A stretch of 64,000 bases of DNA from Anaerolineae bacterium (GTDB lineage: Bacteria > Chloroflexota > Anaerolineae > Aggregatilineales > Aggregatilineaceae), in the NCBI GenBank assembly GCA_018432315.1, contig JAHDLB010000031.1:32249-96248 (forward strand), in the 5' to 3' direction. The first letter of the stretch is position 1. The number at the start of each line of letters is the position of its first letter. The notes under the pieces were generated by a model. The model did not search any database. It was given only the letters and a program-made list of their open reading frames with translations, and was not told where the DNA came from. The position numbers and the translations under genes were made by a program. This document shows positions 44,516 through 54,071 of the stretch, one piece after another.

Positions 44516-45435
44516 GATGCAGTCCCCTTGAGGCCGCGCTGGTACAGGCGCGTCTGAATCAGCGCGAAGACGATCAGGATGGCGAACAACAGCGTGGCGA
44601 TCGAGGCGCCGTAGCCCATCCGGCGGAACTGGAAGGCCACCGTGTACACGTACTGCACCAGCGTGAGAGTCGACGTTCCCGGCCCGCCGGACGTCATGAC
44701 GTACACCTGGTCGAACACCTGGAACGAGTTGATGATGCTCAGCATCAGCACGACGAACGTCGTCGGGGCCAGCATGGGCAGCGTGATGTGCCGGAACAGG
44801 CGCAGCGATCCGGCCCCGTCGATGCGCGCCGCTTCGTACAGCTCTTCGGGGATATCCTGCAGCCCGGCCAGGAACAAGACCGTGTTATAGCCCACCGTCC
44901 ACCAGACCGTGGTGAGGATGATGCCGTACATCGCGGTGTCCTGGCTGACCAGCCAGGGCACTTTGCCGAGGCCGATCTGGTCCAGGTAGACGTTGATCAC
45001 GCCGAAGTCTTTCTCCAGCAGCCACGTCCAGATGATGCCGACGACGGTGGACATGATGACGTACGGCGTGAAGACGGCGACGCGCCCCACCGCGCGACCG
45101 CGCCGCGGCTGGTTGAGCAGGATCGCCAGCATCAGGCCCAGGATGACCACCAGCGGGACCGTCAGGCCGGAGAAGAACGCCGTGTTCTCGATGGCGGCAT
45201 GCAGCCGCTGGTCGATCTCCATCCGCTCGAAATTGCCCAGCCCGACCCACTCTTTCTCGCCCACGATCGACCATTGAGTGAACGACATCGCCAGGCCGAA
45301 GACGGACGGACCCAGGCGAAACGCCAGGAAGAAGGCCAGGTACGGCAGCAGGAACAGGTACGGTGTCAGGTTGGCGTGTGGGCGCGACACCGTATCGGCA
45401 GCCAACGCGGTTCGTGGTTTTGGAATGACGCGCAT
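44512..45435 (-). CDS. ABC sugar permease, MalF type
   Basis: 307 residues, N-terminal [20 protein letters not shown] helix and EAA motif [25 protein letters not shown]. It forms the heterodimeric channel with the MalG-type partner. 77 bases separate it from the binding-protein gene. Confidence 0.92.
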   Translation of the reverse strand: MRVIPKPRTALAADTVSRPHANLTPYLFLLPYLAFFLAFRLGPSVFGLAMSFTQWSIVGEKEWVGLGNFERMEIDQRLHAAIENTAFFSGLTVPLVVILGLMLAILLNQPRRGRAVGRVAVFTPYVIMSTVVGIIWTWLLEKDFGVINVYLDQIGLGKVPWLVSQDTAMYGIILTTVWWTVGYNTVLFLAGLQDIPEELYEAARIDGAGSLRLFRHITLPMLAPTTFVVLMLSIINSFQVFDQVYVMTSGGPGTSTLTLVQYVYTVAFQFRRMGYGASIATLLFAILIVFALIQTRLYQRGLKGTAS

Positions 45436-45512
45436 GATCGCAGTCTCAGGATGTCCGGTGGCTCAGGGCGGGTTGGCCCCGAACCACCGGAAGCGGGTAC
45501 AGGCGAAACAGA

Positions 45513-46805
45513 CTAGTCGAACGACAGCAGGAACGTGATCTCGTTGCAGGCCGTCTCGACCTCGGCGCGCGGGTTGGCCTGTTCGAGCATGATGTTCTGC
45601 GCCATGACCATCATCGGCGTCGGCGCGTTGGACGCGAAGATCTCGTTGTACATGGGCGTGTTGGGGAAGATCTGCGCGTAGGGCATCATCTCGATGAATG
45701 GCCCGCGCCCGTACATCGACTGGAATTCCTCGGATTCCATCACGGCCACGGCGGCGGGAAGCTGGCCGGACTCGGCCCACGCGGCGGAGTTGGCCGCCAG
45801 CCACGACAGGAACACCAGCGCCTCGTCGCGCTTGTCAGGATCGGCGTGGCGCGGCAGGGTGAGAATGTGCTCGCTGCCCCACACCGCCATCTCGTCGAAG
45901 ACCAGCGGGTAGGTCGCGGTCCCCCAGCGGAGACCGGACTCTTCGGCCTGCTGCTCCATCGCCACCATCTGCCACGGGCCATCGATCAGCATGGCGGTTC
46001 GCCCGGAGAAGAAGTCCGCCGGGTAGTCGGTCTGTCCCTGGGGCGCGACGTGGTGCGTGTACACCAGGTCCTGCAGCCAGACCCAGGCCGCTTCGGCCTT
46101 GTCCAGGTCCCATACACACTCGGTGCCCTCTTCGTTGAGGAACTCGCCGCCCTGCTGGCGGTACAGGCTCCACCACTGGAAGAACGCGTGGTGGTTGGTG
46201 TGCATGTTCACGCCGTACTGCACGATGTTATCCGCGTCGAAGCCCTCGTCGCCGGGGTGCAGGCCGTTCTCGTCGACGGTCAGCAGGCGGGCGACTTCGA
46301 GAAATTCCTCGCCCGTGGTGGGCGGCTCTTCGATCCCGGCCTCTTCGAACAGGTCGAGGTTGTAGTACAGCCCGTGCATGTGGATGTCGAGCGGCAGGCC
46401 GTACAGCGCGCCCTTGTAGATGTTGGGCTGAACCGCCGCGTCGAGGTAGTCCTCCACGTTCATCATCTCGGATTCGGCGATGATGTCATCCAGCGGGTCG
46501 AGCAGTTCCAACTCGACGAACTGCGGCATTTCCTGCGGGTGCATCGCCAGGATGTCCGGCGACTCGCCCGCGCTGCTCGACACGACGAACGCGTCGAATA
46601 ACGGCGACCACTGCTGCCGCGTCAGGTTGACCTGAATCTCCGGGTGTTCGGCGTTGAACTGGTCGACCAGCTCCTGCATGATGTCGCCATCACCGGCGGT
46701 CCAGCCGCCCCAGAACTCGACCTCTACCACGTCCTGCGCGGTCGCCAGGCTGCCCAGCGGCAGCAGCGCCACGATCAAGATCAGACTTAAAGCCAGTTTG
46801 CGCAT
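45513..46805 (-). CDS. sugar-binding protein, MalE/UgpB type
   Basis: 430 residues. Signal peptide [24 protein letters not shown], then a family-1 solute-binding fold ([53 protein letters not shown]). AAGGAG lies 7 bases before the ATG. The ligand is unknown; neighbours (sialidase-like, DapA-family aldolase, GH67) point to an acidic sugar such as a uronate or aldouronate. Confidence 0.9.
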   Translation of the reverse strand: MRKLALSLILIVALLPLGSLATAQDVVEVEFWGGWTAGDGDIMQELVDQFNAEHPEIQVNLTRQQWSPLFDAFVVSSSAGESPDILAMHPQEMPQFVELELLDPLDDIIAESEMMNVEDYLDAAVQPNIYKGALYGLPLDIHMHGLYYNLDLFEEAGIEEPPTTGEEFLEVARLLTVDENGLHPGDEGFDADNIVQYGVNMHTNHHAFFQWWSLYRQQGGEFLNEEGTECVWDLDKAEAAWVWLQDLVYTHHVAPQGQTDYPADFFSGRTAMLIDGPWQMVAMEQQAEESGLRWGTATYPLVFDEMAVWGSEHILTLPRHADPDKRDEALVFLSWLAANSAAWAESGQLPAAVAVMESEEFQSMYGRGPFIEMMPYAQIFPNTPMYNEIFASNAPTPMMVMAQNIMLEQANPRAEVETACNEITFLLSFD

Positions 46806-46832
46806 TTTCGTGCTCCTTGAGAATTCTTTTAT

Positions 46833-46852
46833 GGCCCCCAGTAGCCGGGGCC
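46833..46852 (-). repeat. hairpin between aldolase and binding-protein genes
   Basis: Six-pair GC stem GGCCCC/GGGGCC (46833-46838, 46847-46852) with an 8-base loop; no T tract follows in either direction. It may separate expression of the two operon halves. Confidence 0.3.
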
Positions 46853-46925
46853 TGGGTGGACGAAATCGCTAGCTGATGAGAACTGCTCTGCCTGTTGAGT
46901 CGAATACCTCCTTTCGCCGCTGAGC

Positions 46926-47828
46926 TTATAGGGGGGACAGGTCCACGTCCAACGCGGTCAAGGCGTTCCAACACGCCGCGATCGTCTCGTCCGGGGCGGG
47001 AACGAGCGGCGCGCGCACGCTGCCCACCGCCAGCCCGCGCCGCGCCAACACGCCCTTGAACAGCGACAGGTCCGCGCCGTCGCGCAGGATGGCGCGCACG
47101 GCATCGAGCCGCCCTTGCAGCGCGCGCGCGCGGGGGAGATCGCCCTGGCTCGCCGCCGCGTGCAGCGCCACCACCAGCTCCGGCACGACGTTGGCGTTGC
47201 CCGAAACGCAGGCGTCGATGCCCATCGCCGCCCCGGCCAGGATCAGCCCGTCCGGGCCGACCGCCGTGTTGAAGCTGCCGTTGCGGATCTGGCGACAGGC
47301 CGCCAGCGTCGCCAGCGAGCCGCTGCTGTCTTTCAGGCCCACGACGTTGGGGAAGCGGTCCACCAGCCGCCGGATCACGTCCAGCGAGATGCTGTTGCCG
47401 GTGACCGCCGGGTTCTCGTACAGGTAGATTGGGAAGTCGGGCGCGTGCTCGGCGATGCGGGCGAAGTGCTGGAACAGGGCATCGTCGCCGTAGCGGTAGT
47501 AGTACGGCGGGATCGTGGCGGCGGCATCCGCGCCGGCGGCCTGGGCGTGTTGGGTGAGATCGATTGTCTGCTGCGTGGTGGCCGAGCCGGTGTGGATGAT
47601 CACCGGGACGCGTCCCCCGGCGGCATCGATCACGATCTCGGCCAGGCGGCGGCGCTCCTCGACCGCCAGCAGTGGCATTTCGCCGGTCGTGCCCACCGGG
47701 AACAGGCCCCGCACGCCGCGCGCGATCAGGAACGCCACCAGCCGCCGGGTCGCGCCTTCGTCCAGTTCGCCGCGCGCGTCGAAGGGGGTCAGCAGTGGGA
47801 CGATGACCCCTTTAATGTTCAAGTTCAT
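46926..47828 (-). CDS. DapA/NanA-family class I aldolase
   Basis: 300 residues, full-length (beta/alpha)8 lyase. [11 protein letters not shown] (carboxylate loop), the catalytic Tyr in IYLYENP and the Schiff-base Lys in VVGLKDSSG are present. GLKDSSG is more like 2-keto-3-deoxy-sugar-acid aldolases and DHDPS than like N-acetylneuraminate lyase. No lysine-pathway gene is near. The ATG at 47828 overlaps the sialidase-like gene by 17 bases. It probably splits a 2-keto-3-deoxy acid derived from the imported sugar. Confidence 0.88.
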   Translation of the reverse strand: MNLNIKGVIVPLLTPFDARGELDEGATRRLVAFLIARGVRGLFPVGTTGEMPLLAVEERRRLAEIVIDAAGGRVPVIIHTGSATTQQTIDLTQHAQAAGADAAATIPPYYYRYGDDALFQHFARIAEHAPDFPIYLYENPAVTGNSISLDVIRRLVDRFPNVVGLKDSSGSLATLAACRQIRNGSFNTAVGPDGLILAGAAMGIDACVSGNANVVPELVVALHAAASQGDLPRARALQGRLDAVRAILRDGADLSLFKGVLARRGLAVGSVRAPLVPAPDETIAACWNALTALDVDLSPL

Positions 47829-48813
47829 GTTCCAACAACCAGCTTTCGTCAAACCGGGCGTAGTGAATGTGCTCGCGCCGGTAGGTGTACACCAGGTGAA
47901 TCGCGCCGTCGCCCGTCTGGGCCAGCGTCGGGTACGAGAATTCGCCGTCGCCGTCTTCCAATGTGCGGATCCAGCGCCACCGTTCGTCTTCCTCCGCCAG
48001 GGCCACGCACAGCGGCGTTCGCTGGTGATCGCTGTTGTTGAAGGCTAGCGCCAGCCGCCCGCTTTGCAGGCGCAGCAGGTCGATCCCGGAGTTGGGGTTG
48101 GGCAGGGTCGTCGGGGCGGGTGGGGTCCACGTCTCGCCCCGATCGCGCGACTCGGTCCGCCAGATGACGCCGCCCAGCCCGCCCGTGCGCAGGTAGGCCA
48201 GCAGGCGGCCATCGGACAGCGCGACCACGCAGGGATGGATGTTGCCCTGCGGCGTCGAGAGCGGCTCGGTCAGGCGCCACTCTTGCCCCTGGTCGTCCGA
48301 GATCAGCATGCGGGACTGCCACGTGTTTTCGTCGTAGACCGGCAGGATGATGCGATCGGGCAGCACCAGCGGGCGGCTGCGGAACATCAGCCCCGGATAA
48401 TCCATGAGCTGGACGGGAGCGCCCCAGGTGCGTCCTCCGTCCGGCGAGCGCTGCACGAAGGGCTGCGCGCTGGTCCACCCGGCGATGGGAGGCAGGGCGT
48501 TGAACGGCAGCGCCGGGGCCGGGGAGGCGTCCATCACCACGACGAAGAACAGCCACAACTCGCCGTTCGGGTGGGCGAGGAAGACCGGCTGCCCCAGCGC
48601 GTGATCGGGCACGTCGACCAGGACCTCCGGCGCGGACCACGTCCCCGCGGACGGTGCCCGGCGCGCGCCCAGGATCGCGACGTCCGGCGCCGTCTCGAAC
48701 TTGCCGCCGAACCAGGCCGCCAGCAGGGTGCCATCCGGCAGGGGGCACAGCGTCGCGCAGTGCGCCAGGGGCCGGTCGGCAAGCTGTTGGAAGATGGGTG
48801 ATTGTTCGATCAT
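47812..48813 (-). CDS. sialidase-superfamily (BNR) beta-propeller enzyme, cytoplasmic
   Basis: 333 residues, no signal peptide. Asp-box type motifs ([32 protein letters not shown]) mark a six-bladed BNR_2 propeller. [19 protein letters not shown] and [22 protein letters not shown] are typical active-site regions. Members include sialidases and other exo-hydrolases or lyases of acidic sugars; the FRIP arginine motif of classical GH33 is not evident at the N-terminus, so sialidase activity is doubtful. Between the IclR and aldolase genes. Confidence 0.8.
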   Translation of the reverse strand: MIEQSPIFQQLADRPLAHCATLCPLPDGTLLAAWFGGKFETAPDVAILGARRAPSAGTWSAPEVLVDVPDHALGQPVFLAHPNGELWLFFVVVMDASPAPALPFNALPPIAGWTSAQPFVQRSPDGGRTWGAPVQLMDYPGLMFRSRPLVLPDRIILPVYDENTWQSRMLISDDQGQEWRLTEPLSTPQGNIHPCVVALSDGRLLAYLRTGGLGGVIWRTESRDRGETWTPPAPTTLPNPNSGIDLLRLQSGRLALAFNNSDHQRTPLCVALAEEDERWRWIRTLEDGDGEFSYPTLAQTGDGAIHLVYTYRREHIHYARFDESWLLEHELEH

Positions 48814-48819
48814 GGCGCT

Positions 48820-49602
48820 CTACCCGTGTAGTGAATTGACCCGCGAGATTGTCGCGGGGACGAAGCCCATCCGGCGCGAAATGTCCTCGGCCACCTGCAT
48901 CACGCACGCCGACAGGTCGTCGATCCGCTCGCCAACGATGCGCGGGTCGGCCCCCGAAATGCTGCACGCGCCGATCACGCGCCCGCGCCGGTCGAGCACG
49001 GGCGCGCCCAGGCAGAACGTCGAGCGCTCGTGCTCCTGGCGATCGATCGCGTAGCCGCGCTCGCGCGTGCGCGCCAGCTCCTCGTGCAGCGTCTCGATGT
49101 CGGTGATCGTTTCGGGCGTGTAGCGCGTCAGCGGGACGTGCTCCAGGATGGCCGCCAGTTCGTCGCCGGGCAGGTGGGCCAGGATGGCTTTGCCCACCGA
49201 CGTGCAGTGCAGCGGCGCGCGGTCGCCGACCGCCGTGCGGGCCAGCAGGCGCCGGGACGACTCCACGGCGTAGATGTACAGGGCGCGGTCGCCGTCGTGG
49301 ACGGTCAGGTAGACCGACTCGCGGCATTCGTCGGCCAGCTCGCGCAGCAGCGGCGCGGCCCGGTCGCGCAGCTCGACGTTGACGCGGATGTTCTGCGTCA
49401 GGGGGATGATGGCGGTGCCCAGGGCGTAGGATTCGCGGTCCACCTTCTCGATGAACCCCTCGGCGAGCAGCGTGTTGAGCAGGTTGTGCGCCGTGCTCTT
49501 GGGCATGTCCAGGCGGCTGCTGATCTCGGCCAGGGAGAGCGACGGCTCGGCGGCGCTGAACAGCCGCATGATGCGAATGGCTTTGAGGACCGAGTTGATC
49601 AT
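48820..49602 (-). CDS. IclR family transcriptional regulator
   Basis: 260 residues. N-terminal winged helix-turn-helix ([33 protein letters not shown]) and C-terminal effector domain with [15 protein letters not shown] and [12 protein letters not shown], the conserved IclR blocks. First gene of the operon with sialidase-like, aldolase and transporter genes, 6 bases before the next. A perfect 17-base palindrome just before its start is the likely operator. Confidence 0.93.
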   Translation of the reverse strand: MINSVLKAIRIMRLFSAAEPSLSLAEISSRLDMPKSTAHNLLNTLLAEGFIEKVDRESYALGTAIIPLTQNIRVNVELRDRAAPLLRELADECRESVYLTVHDGDRALYIYAVESSRRLLARTAVGDRAPLHCTSVGKAILAHLPGDELAAILEHVPLTRYTPETITDIETLHEELARTRERGYAIDRQEHERSTFCLGAPVLDRRGRVIGACSISGADPRIVGERIDDLSACVMQVAEDISRRMGFVPATISRVNSLHG

Positions 49603-49612
49603 AAGCTTCTCT

Positions 49613-49629
49613 GTTCCATAATATGGAAC
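49613..49629 (-). promoter_or_regulatory. IclR operator, perfect palindrome
   Basis: GTTCCATA-A-TATGGAAC: two perfect 8-base arms around one base, starting 11 bases upstream of the IclR ATG. A second inverted repeat, TTCTGAA/TTCAGAA (49634-49640, 49654-49660), overlaps the -10. Confidence 0.75.
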
Positions 49630-49656
49630 GCTGTTCTGAATGAAGGATTTGATTTC

Positions 49657-49685
49657 AGAATACGACGATTTGCCCGGCGTGTCAA
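49657..49685 (-). promoter_or_regulatory. promoter of the IclR operon
   Basis: On the minus strand a perfect TTGACA (49685-49680), a 17-base spacer and TATTCT (49662-49657). The expected start near 49650 lies upstream of the 17-base palindrome. Confidence 0.7.
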
Positions 49686-49736
49686 CACCTGCCGGTGCGA
49701 GAGGCGCCGGGGCAGGGGCGATCCGCCGCGGCTGGC

Positions 49737-51587
49737 CTACGAGGCCCGCAGCAGGTGATCGGTGTCTTTGAACTGGCTGGTGTACAGGTGGTGGTAGAAA
49801 CCGCCCTGCGCGATCAGCTCGCGGTGCGAGCCGCGCTCGACGATCTCGCCGTCGCGGATGACGAGGATCAGGTCCGCGTTGCGAATGGTGCTCAGCCGGT
49901 GGGCGATCACGAAGCTGGTACGCCCGCGCATCAGGCGCAGCATCGCTTCCTGGATCTGCACCTCGGTGCGCGTGTCGATGCTGCTGGTCGCCTCGTCGAG
50001 GATCAGAATGCCCGGATTCGCCAGGATCGCCCGCGCGATCGCCAGCATCTGGCGCTGGCCCTGGCTCAGGTTCCCGGCGCGCTCCGAGAGCACCGTCTGG
50101 TAGCCGTGCGACAGGTGGCGGATGAACGAGTCGGCGTTCGCCATCCGCGCGGCGGCGATGACCTCGTCGTCGGTCGCGTCCAGCCGCCCATAGCGGATGT
50201 TGTCCATCACGGTTTCGGAGAAGAGATACGTGTCTTGCAGCACGATGCCCAACTGGCGGCGCAGATCGGCTCGCTTGAGGTCGCGGATGTCGATCCCGTC
50301 GATGGTGATGCGGCCCGCGTCCACATCGTAGAAGCGCGACAGCACGTTGATGATGGTCGTCTTGCCCGCGCCGGTCGGCCCCACCAGCGCGATCGTCTGG
50401 CCCGGCTGCGCTTCCAGGCTGACCCGCTTCAGCACGGGGACGTCCGCGACGTAGCCAAACGACACGTCCTCGAACACGACCCTGCCGTCCACCGACTCCA
50501 GCGGCAGCGCGCCGGGCGCGTCGCTCAGTTCCGGCACCGCGTCCAGGATCTCGAAGACGCGCTCGGCCCCTGCCAGCGCCGACTGGACTGTGCTGAACAG
50601 GCTGGACACCTCGTTGATGGGGCGGCGGATCTGCTGCGCGTAGGTCAGGAAGCTGGCGATGAGGCCCACCGTCGCCATGCCCTCGATCGCCATCCAGCTC
50701 CCAACGCCCGCCACGATGGCGAACCCCAGGTTGTTGATCATGTTGCCGCCGGGGCCGAGCAGCCCGGCGTAGGTCTGCGCCTGGATCGAAGCCGCCTGCA
50801 GCCGCCGGTTGGCCCGCTCGAAGTCCGCGATCACCATCGGCTCGCGGCCATACGCGCGCAGGGTCTTCCCGCCGCTGATCGTCTCTTCGACCAGCCCGTC
50901 AAGCTCGCCGAGGGCGTCCTGCTGGTCGCGGAAAGCCTTGCGGCTGTTGCGCGCGACAAAGCGCGTCAGCGCGGCCATGGCGGGCAGCACGATCAGGCTG
51001 AGCAGCGCCAGCGGCACGTTGAGCGCCAGCATCATCCCCACCACGCCGACCAGCGTCAGCAGGCTGGAGAGGAAGCCCGTCACGTTCTCGCTGAGCACCG
51101 CGTTCACGTTCTCGACGTCGTTGGTGAGCCGGCTCATCAGGTCGCCGTGCGGATGCCGGTCGAAGTAGCGCAGCGACAGCGTTTGCAGCATGTCGAACAC
51201 GTCCTGGCGCAGCTCGCGCACGGTGTGCTGCGCGACCTGGACCATCAGCACGGACTGGCCCCAGATGGACACCGTCAGGCCCAGGTAGGCGGCGATCATG
51301 ATGGTGGCGATGCGGGCCAGCCCGTCGCGGTCCCCGGCCAGGATGTAGTCGTCGATGGCGACCCCCAGCAGGTACGGGCCGAGCAGGTTGAGCGCCGTCG
51401 AGACGACCACCATGCCGACCGCCGCGACCAGCACCCAGCGCTGGCGCTGCAGGTAGCGCCACAGCCGCGCCAGCGTGCCCCTGGCGTCGCTCGCGCTGGC
51501 CCCGTCGATGCCAGGGACGCGCGGGCGGCCCGGCCCCAGCCTGGGCATAGGGGGCTGCCGCCGCCGGGTCGGTTCACTTGCTGACAT
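49737..51587 (-). CDS. ABC exporter subunit with intact ATPase site
   Basis: 616 residues: six-helix exporter domain (about 45-340) fused to an ATPase domain with GPTGAGKTT, signature [14 protein letters not shown], Walker [13 protein letters not shown] and switch His IAHRLST. An extra basic N-terminus (about 40 residues) precedes the first helix. It overlaps the partner exporter gene by 14 bases. The partner has a Walker B change, so the pair is expected to work as an asymmetric heterodimer exporting drugs or lipids. Confidence 0.92.
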   Translation of the reverse strand: MSASEPTRRRQPPMPRLGPGRPRVPGIDGASASDARGTLARLWRYLQRQRWVLVAAVGMVVVSTALNLLGPYLLGVAIDDYILAGDRDGLARIATIMIAAYLGLTVSIWGQSVLMVQVAQHTVRELRQDVFDMLQTLSLRYFDRHPHGDLMSRLTNDVENVNAVLSENVTGFLSSLLTLVGVVGMMLALNVPLALLSLIVLPAMAALTRFVARNSRKAFRDQQDALGELDGLVEETISGGKTLRAYGREPMVIADFERANRRLQAASIQAQTYAGLLGPGGNMINNLGFAIVAGVGSWMAIEGMATVGLIASFLTYAQQIRRPINEVSSLFSTVQSALAGAERVFEILDAVPELSDAPGALPLESVDGRVVFEDVSFGYVADVPVLKRVSLEAQPGQTIALVGPTGAGKTTIINVLSRFYDVDAGRITIDGIDIRDLKRADLRRQLGIVLQDTYLFSETVMDNIRYGRLDATDDEVIAAARMANADSFIRHLSHGYQTVLSERAGNLSQGQRQMLAIARAILANPGILILDEATSSIDTRTEVQIQEAMLRLMRGRTSFVIAHRLSTIRNADLILVIRDGEIVERGSHRELIAQGGFYHHLYTSQFKDTDHLLRAS

Positions 51588-53334
51588 GCGCCACCCCCTG
51601 CGTTTCCATCACGCCGTTGCCCAACTGCGACTCGTAGATTTCGTGGTAGACCGGGCTGGCGCCCATGAGTTCCGCGTGCGTGCCTTCGGCGGCGACCCGG
51701 CCCTCGTCCAGCACCAGGATTTTGTCGGCCCTGAGCACGGTGCTGATCCGCTGCGCGACGATGAAGCTCGTCCGGTCCCGCATGATCTCGCCCAGCGCCG
51801 CCTGGATTTCGCTCTCGGTTTCGACGTCGACCGCGCTCGTGCTGTCGTCCAGGATCAGGATCGCCGGCTGGCGGATGAGCGCCCGCGCGATGGCAAGCCG
51901 CTGTTTCTGCCCACCGGAGAGATTGACGCCGCGCTGGCCGAGCAGGGTGTCGTACCCATCGGGCAGGGCGGTGATGAAGTCGTGCGCCTGGGCGGCCCTG
52001 GCCGCGGCGATGACGTCGGCCTCGCTCGCGTCCTCGCGCCCCTGGTGGATGTTGTCGTAGATCGTCCCCGAAAACAGGATCGCTTCCTGCAGCGCCACGC
52101 CCACCGACGCGCGCAGCGCCGCCTGGGGGATGTCGCGCACGTCCACCCCGTCGATGGTCACGCGCCCGCTGTCCACGTCGTAGAAGCGCGGGATCAGGTT
52201 GACCAGGCTCGATTTGCCGGAGCCCGTCGCGCCCAGCAGGGCCACCGTCTGGCCCGGCTCGGCGACGAAGCTGACGTCGCGCAGCACCGGCTCGCCGCCA
52301 TCGTAGCCGAACGTGACGTGCTCGAACGCCACGCGCCCCTCCGGCGAAAAATCCGCCAGCGCGCCGGGGCGATCCTGCACTTCCGGCTCGCTGGTCAGCA
52401 CCTCGACGACGCGCTTGCCCGACGCCGCGGCCCGCGAAATCCGAATCATCATCATGCTGACCATCATCAGCGACATCAGCGCCTGGCGGAGGTAATTCAC
52501 GAACGCGATGATCGTCCCCGCGGTCATCGATCCCGCGATGGTCTGAACGCCGCCGAACCACACGACCGCCACCACGCCGAAGTTGATCGCCAGGATCATG
52601 AACGGGGCGGTGACCACGCTGATCCGCATCGCCCGGATCGAGGTGCCGGTCAGGTCGTCGTTGGCGGTCCTGAAGCGCCCCTTTTCGTGCTGGCTGCGCA
52701 CGAACGCCTTGACGACGCGCACGCCGGAGAGATTCTCCTGAATGACGGCGTTCACCCGGTCGAGCTTGTTCTGCACCTGGGTATACAGCGGGAAGGCGCG
52801 CCGGATGACCAGCGCCAGCATGACCAGCAGCAGCGGCATCAACACGGCCAGCAGCAGGGCCAGCCGCGGGCTGGTCACGATCGCCATGATCAGGCTGCCC
52901 ACCACCAGCAGCGGCGACCGCACCAGGATGCGCAGCGCCATCAGCAGCAGTTCCTGGACCTGGTTCACGTCGTTGGTCAGGCGCGTCACGAGTTCCGCCG
53001 TGCCGATCTTGTCCAGGTTGCCGAACGACAGCGTTTGCACCGTGCGGTAGACGGCGCTGCGCAGGTCGGCCCCGAAGTTCATCGACGCGCGGACGGCGAA
53101 AATGGTGCAGCCGATGCCGCCCACCGCGCCGATGCCGGTCACCACGACCATCAGCCCGCCGGTGCGCGCCACCAGCGCCATGTCGCCCTGGCCGATCCCC
53201 TGGTCGACGATCGTCTGGAGCAGGCGGGGCAGCATCAGGTCGCAGATGACCTCGACGACCATCAACAGCGGGGCGATGGCGGCCTGCTTCCGATACGGCT
53301 TGAGGTAGACCTTCAGATGTTTCAGTACATCCAT
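51574..53334 (-). CDS. ABC exporter subunit with degenerate catalytic residue
   Basis: 586 residues. Six-helix exporter domain and ATPase domain with GATGSGKSS and LSGGQKQRLAIARAL, but Walker B ends ILILDDSTSAVD: Asp497 occupies the place of the catalytic Glu, and the switch His region reads VAQRIST with Gln instead of His. These are the classic changes of the non-hydrolysing site in heterodimers such as TM287/288 and BmrCD. The start at 53334 (MDVLKHLKVYL) is chosen over the longer frame that runs through the MarR gene. Confidence 0.92.
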   Translation of the reverse strand: MDVLKHLKVYLKPYRKQAAIAPLLMVVEVICDLMLPRLLQTIVDQGIGQGDMALVARTGGLMVVVTGIGAVGGIGCTIFAVRASMNFGADLRSAVYRTVQTLSFGNLDKIGTAELVTRLTNDVNQVQELLLMALRILVRSPLLVVGSLIMAIVTSPRLALLLAVLMPLLLVMLALVIRRAFPLYTQVQNKLDRVNAVIQENLSGVRVVKAFVRSQHEKGRFRTANDDLTGTSIRAMRISVVTAPFMILAINFGVVAVVWFGGVQTIAGSMTAGTIIAFVNYLRQALMSLMMVSMMMIRISRAAASGKRVVEVLTSEPEVQDRPGALADFSPEGRVAFEHVTFGYDGGEPVLRDVSFVAEPGQTVALLGATGSGKSSLVNLIPRFYDVDSGRVTIDGVDVRDIPQAALRASVGVALQEAILFSGTIYDNIHQGREDASEADVIAAARAAQAHDFITALPDGYDTLLGQRGVNLSGGQKQRLAIARALIRQPAILILDDSTSAVDVETESEIQAALGEIMRDRTSFIVAQRISTVLRADKILVLDEGRVAAEGTHAELMGASPVYHEIYESQLGNGVMETQGVAHVSK

Positions 53335-53351
53335 TCCACACTCGCGCTTAC

Positions 53352-53363
53352 TTTGCCGGCTAA
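53352..53363 (-). promoter_or_regulatory. MarR operator copy 2, before the exporter genes
   Basis: TTTGCCGGCTAA, 11 of 12 identical to the perfect palindrome before marR, located between the MarR stop (53388) and the exporter start (53334). Confidence 0.6.
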
Positions 53364-53387
53364 CCAATTCGGCGGCGCGCCGGACGA

Positions 53388-53840
53388 TCACGCATCGTCG
53401 TTCGCCCGCGCCAGGTTGTCGCGCATCTGGATCAGAAAGCGGCGCAGCAGGGCGATCTCCTCGGGCCGGAACCCTTGCAGCGTCTCCTCGGCCAGCGCCT
53501 GGAGGACGCGGCCCACCTCGGCGTGAATCGCGCGCGCGGCCCCGGTCAGATACACGCGCGACACGCGTTGATCCTTCGGGTCGGGGCGGCGCGTCACGAA
53601 CCCGGCCTGTTCCATCCGGCGGACCATCTTGGTCACGGTCGCGGGCTGGATGCGCAGCGCCGCCGCCAGCTCGGAATGGGTGCGGCCATCCTGCTCGGAC
53701 AGGGCGGCCAGGATCGACGGCTGCCCGCGGTAGAGGCCGAGCGCGCCAAACAGGGTATGCGCGCGCAAATAATGCTCGCGGCAGACTTCCACGATCAGGT
53801 GGTCGAAATCGCCGGTCACAGGGTCGTCCATGTTGTGCAT
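53388..53840 (-). CDS. MarR family transcriptional regulator
   Basis: 150 residues, normal MarR length. Winged helix: LSEQDGRTHSELAAALRIQPATVTKMVRRMEQAGFVTRRPDPKDQRVSRVYLT, including the DxRxxxV wing. GGAG lies 4 bases before the ATG at 53840. First gene of the exporter operon; it likely represses both itself and the exporter and responds to an exported compound. Confidence 0.93.
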   Translation of the reverse strand: MHNMDDPVTGDFDHLIVEVCREHYLRAHTLFGALGLYRGQPSILAALSEQDGRTHSELAAALRIQPATVTKMVRRMEQAGFVTRRPDPKDQRVSRVYLTGAARAIHAEVGRVLQALAEETLQGFRPEEIALLRRFLIQMRDNLARANDDA

Positions 53841-53856
53841 CGCGCTCCACGATTAC

Positions 53857-53868
53857 TTAGCCGGCTAA
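53857..53868 (-). promoter_or_regulatory. MarR operator copy 1
   Basis: TTAGCCGGCTAA is a perfect 12-base palindrome touching the -10 hexamer of the marR promoter. Confidence 0.7.
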
Positions 53869-53896
53869 TTGTCTCGCATGTGAGGGCCCGTGTCAA
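53868..53896 (-). promoter_or_regulatory. promoter of the marR-exporter operon
   Basis: On the minus strand TTGACA (53896-53891), a 17-base spacer and GACAAT (53873-53868), with the palindromic operator at the start site. Confidence 0.68.
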
Positions 53897-53973
53897 GTGC
53901 CGTTTAGCGTGCAATTTGCCTGTAGCCCGTTTGGTGGAATTGCCCAAAAAGAATGCAGGCCCGCTTCGCCTGT

Positions 53974-54010
53974 TGCCATAATGAAGCGTTGCAGCCGCCG
54001 GTTGGCGGCT
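53974..54010 (+). promoter_or_regulatory. extended -10 and leader hairpin before the NitT/TauT-type operon
   Basis: TGCCATAAT (extended -10 ending at 53982) lies about 90 bases before the ATG at 54072. The leader contains a perfect 7-pair hairpin AGCCGCC/GGCGGCT (53993-53999, 54004-54010) with a GGTT loop, and a direct repeat GTTGCAG. No known riboswitch consensus is recognisable. Confidence 0.4.
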
Positions 54011-54071
54011 CCTGTTGCAGCACGTGTACGCCCGGATGAAAGCCTGTTGTGAGCTGTTTAGGAGAATGGAC

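Noticed and set aside
46926..47828. Lysine-pathway dapA or sialate lyase nanA
   Set aside because: Context is a sugar operon, and the GLKDSSG Schiff-base segment does not favour nanA; left as a DapA-family aldolase of unknown substrate.
53983..54071. Riboswitch (TPP, guanidine or purine type) before the NitT/TauT-type operon
   Set aside because: A stable hairpin exists, but I could not find CUGAGA, ACGR loops or other conserved cores; kept only as an unclassified leader hairpin.
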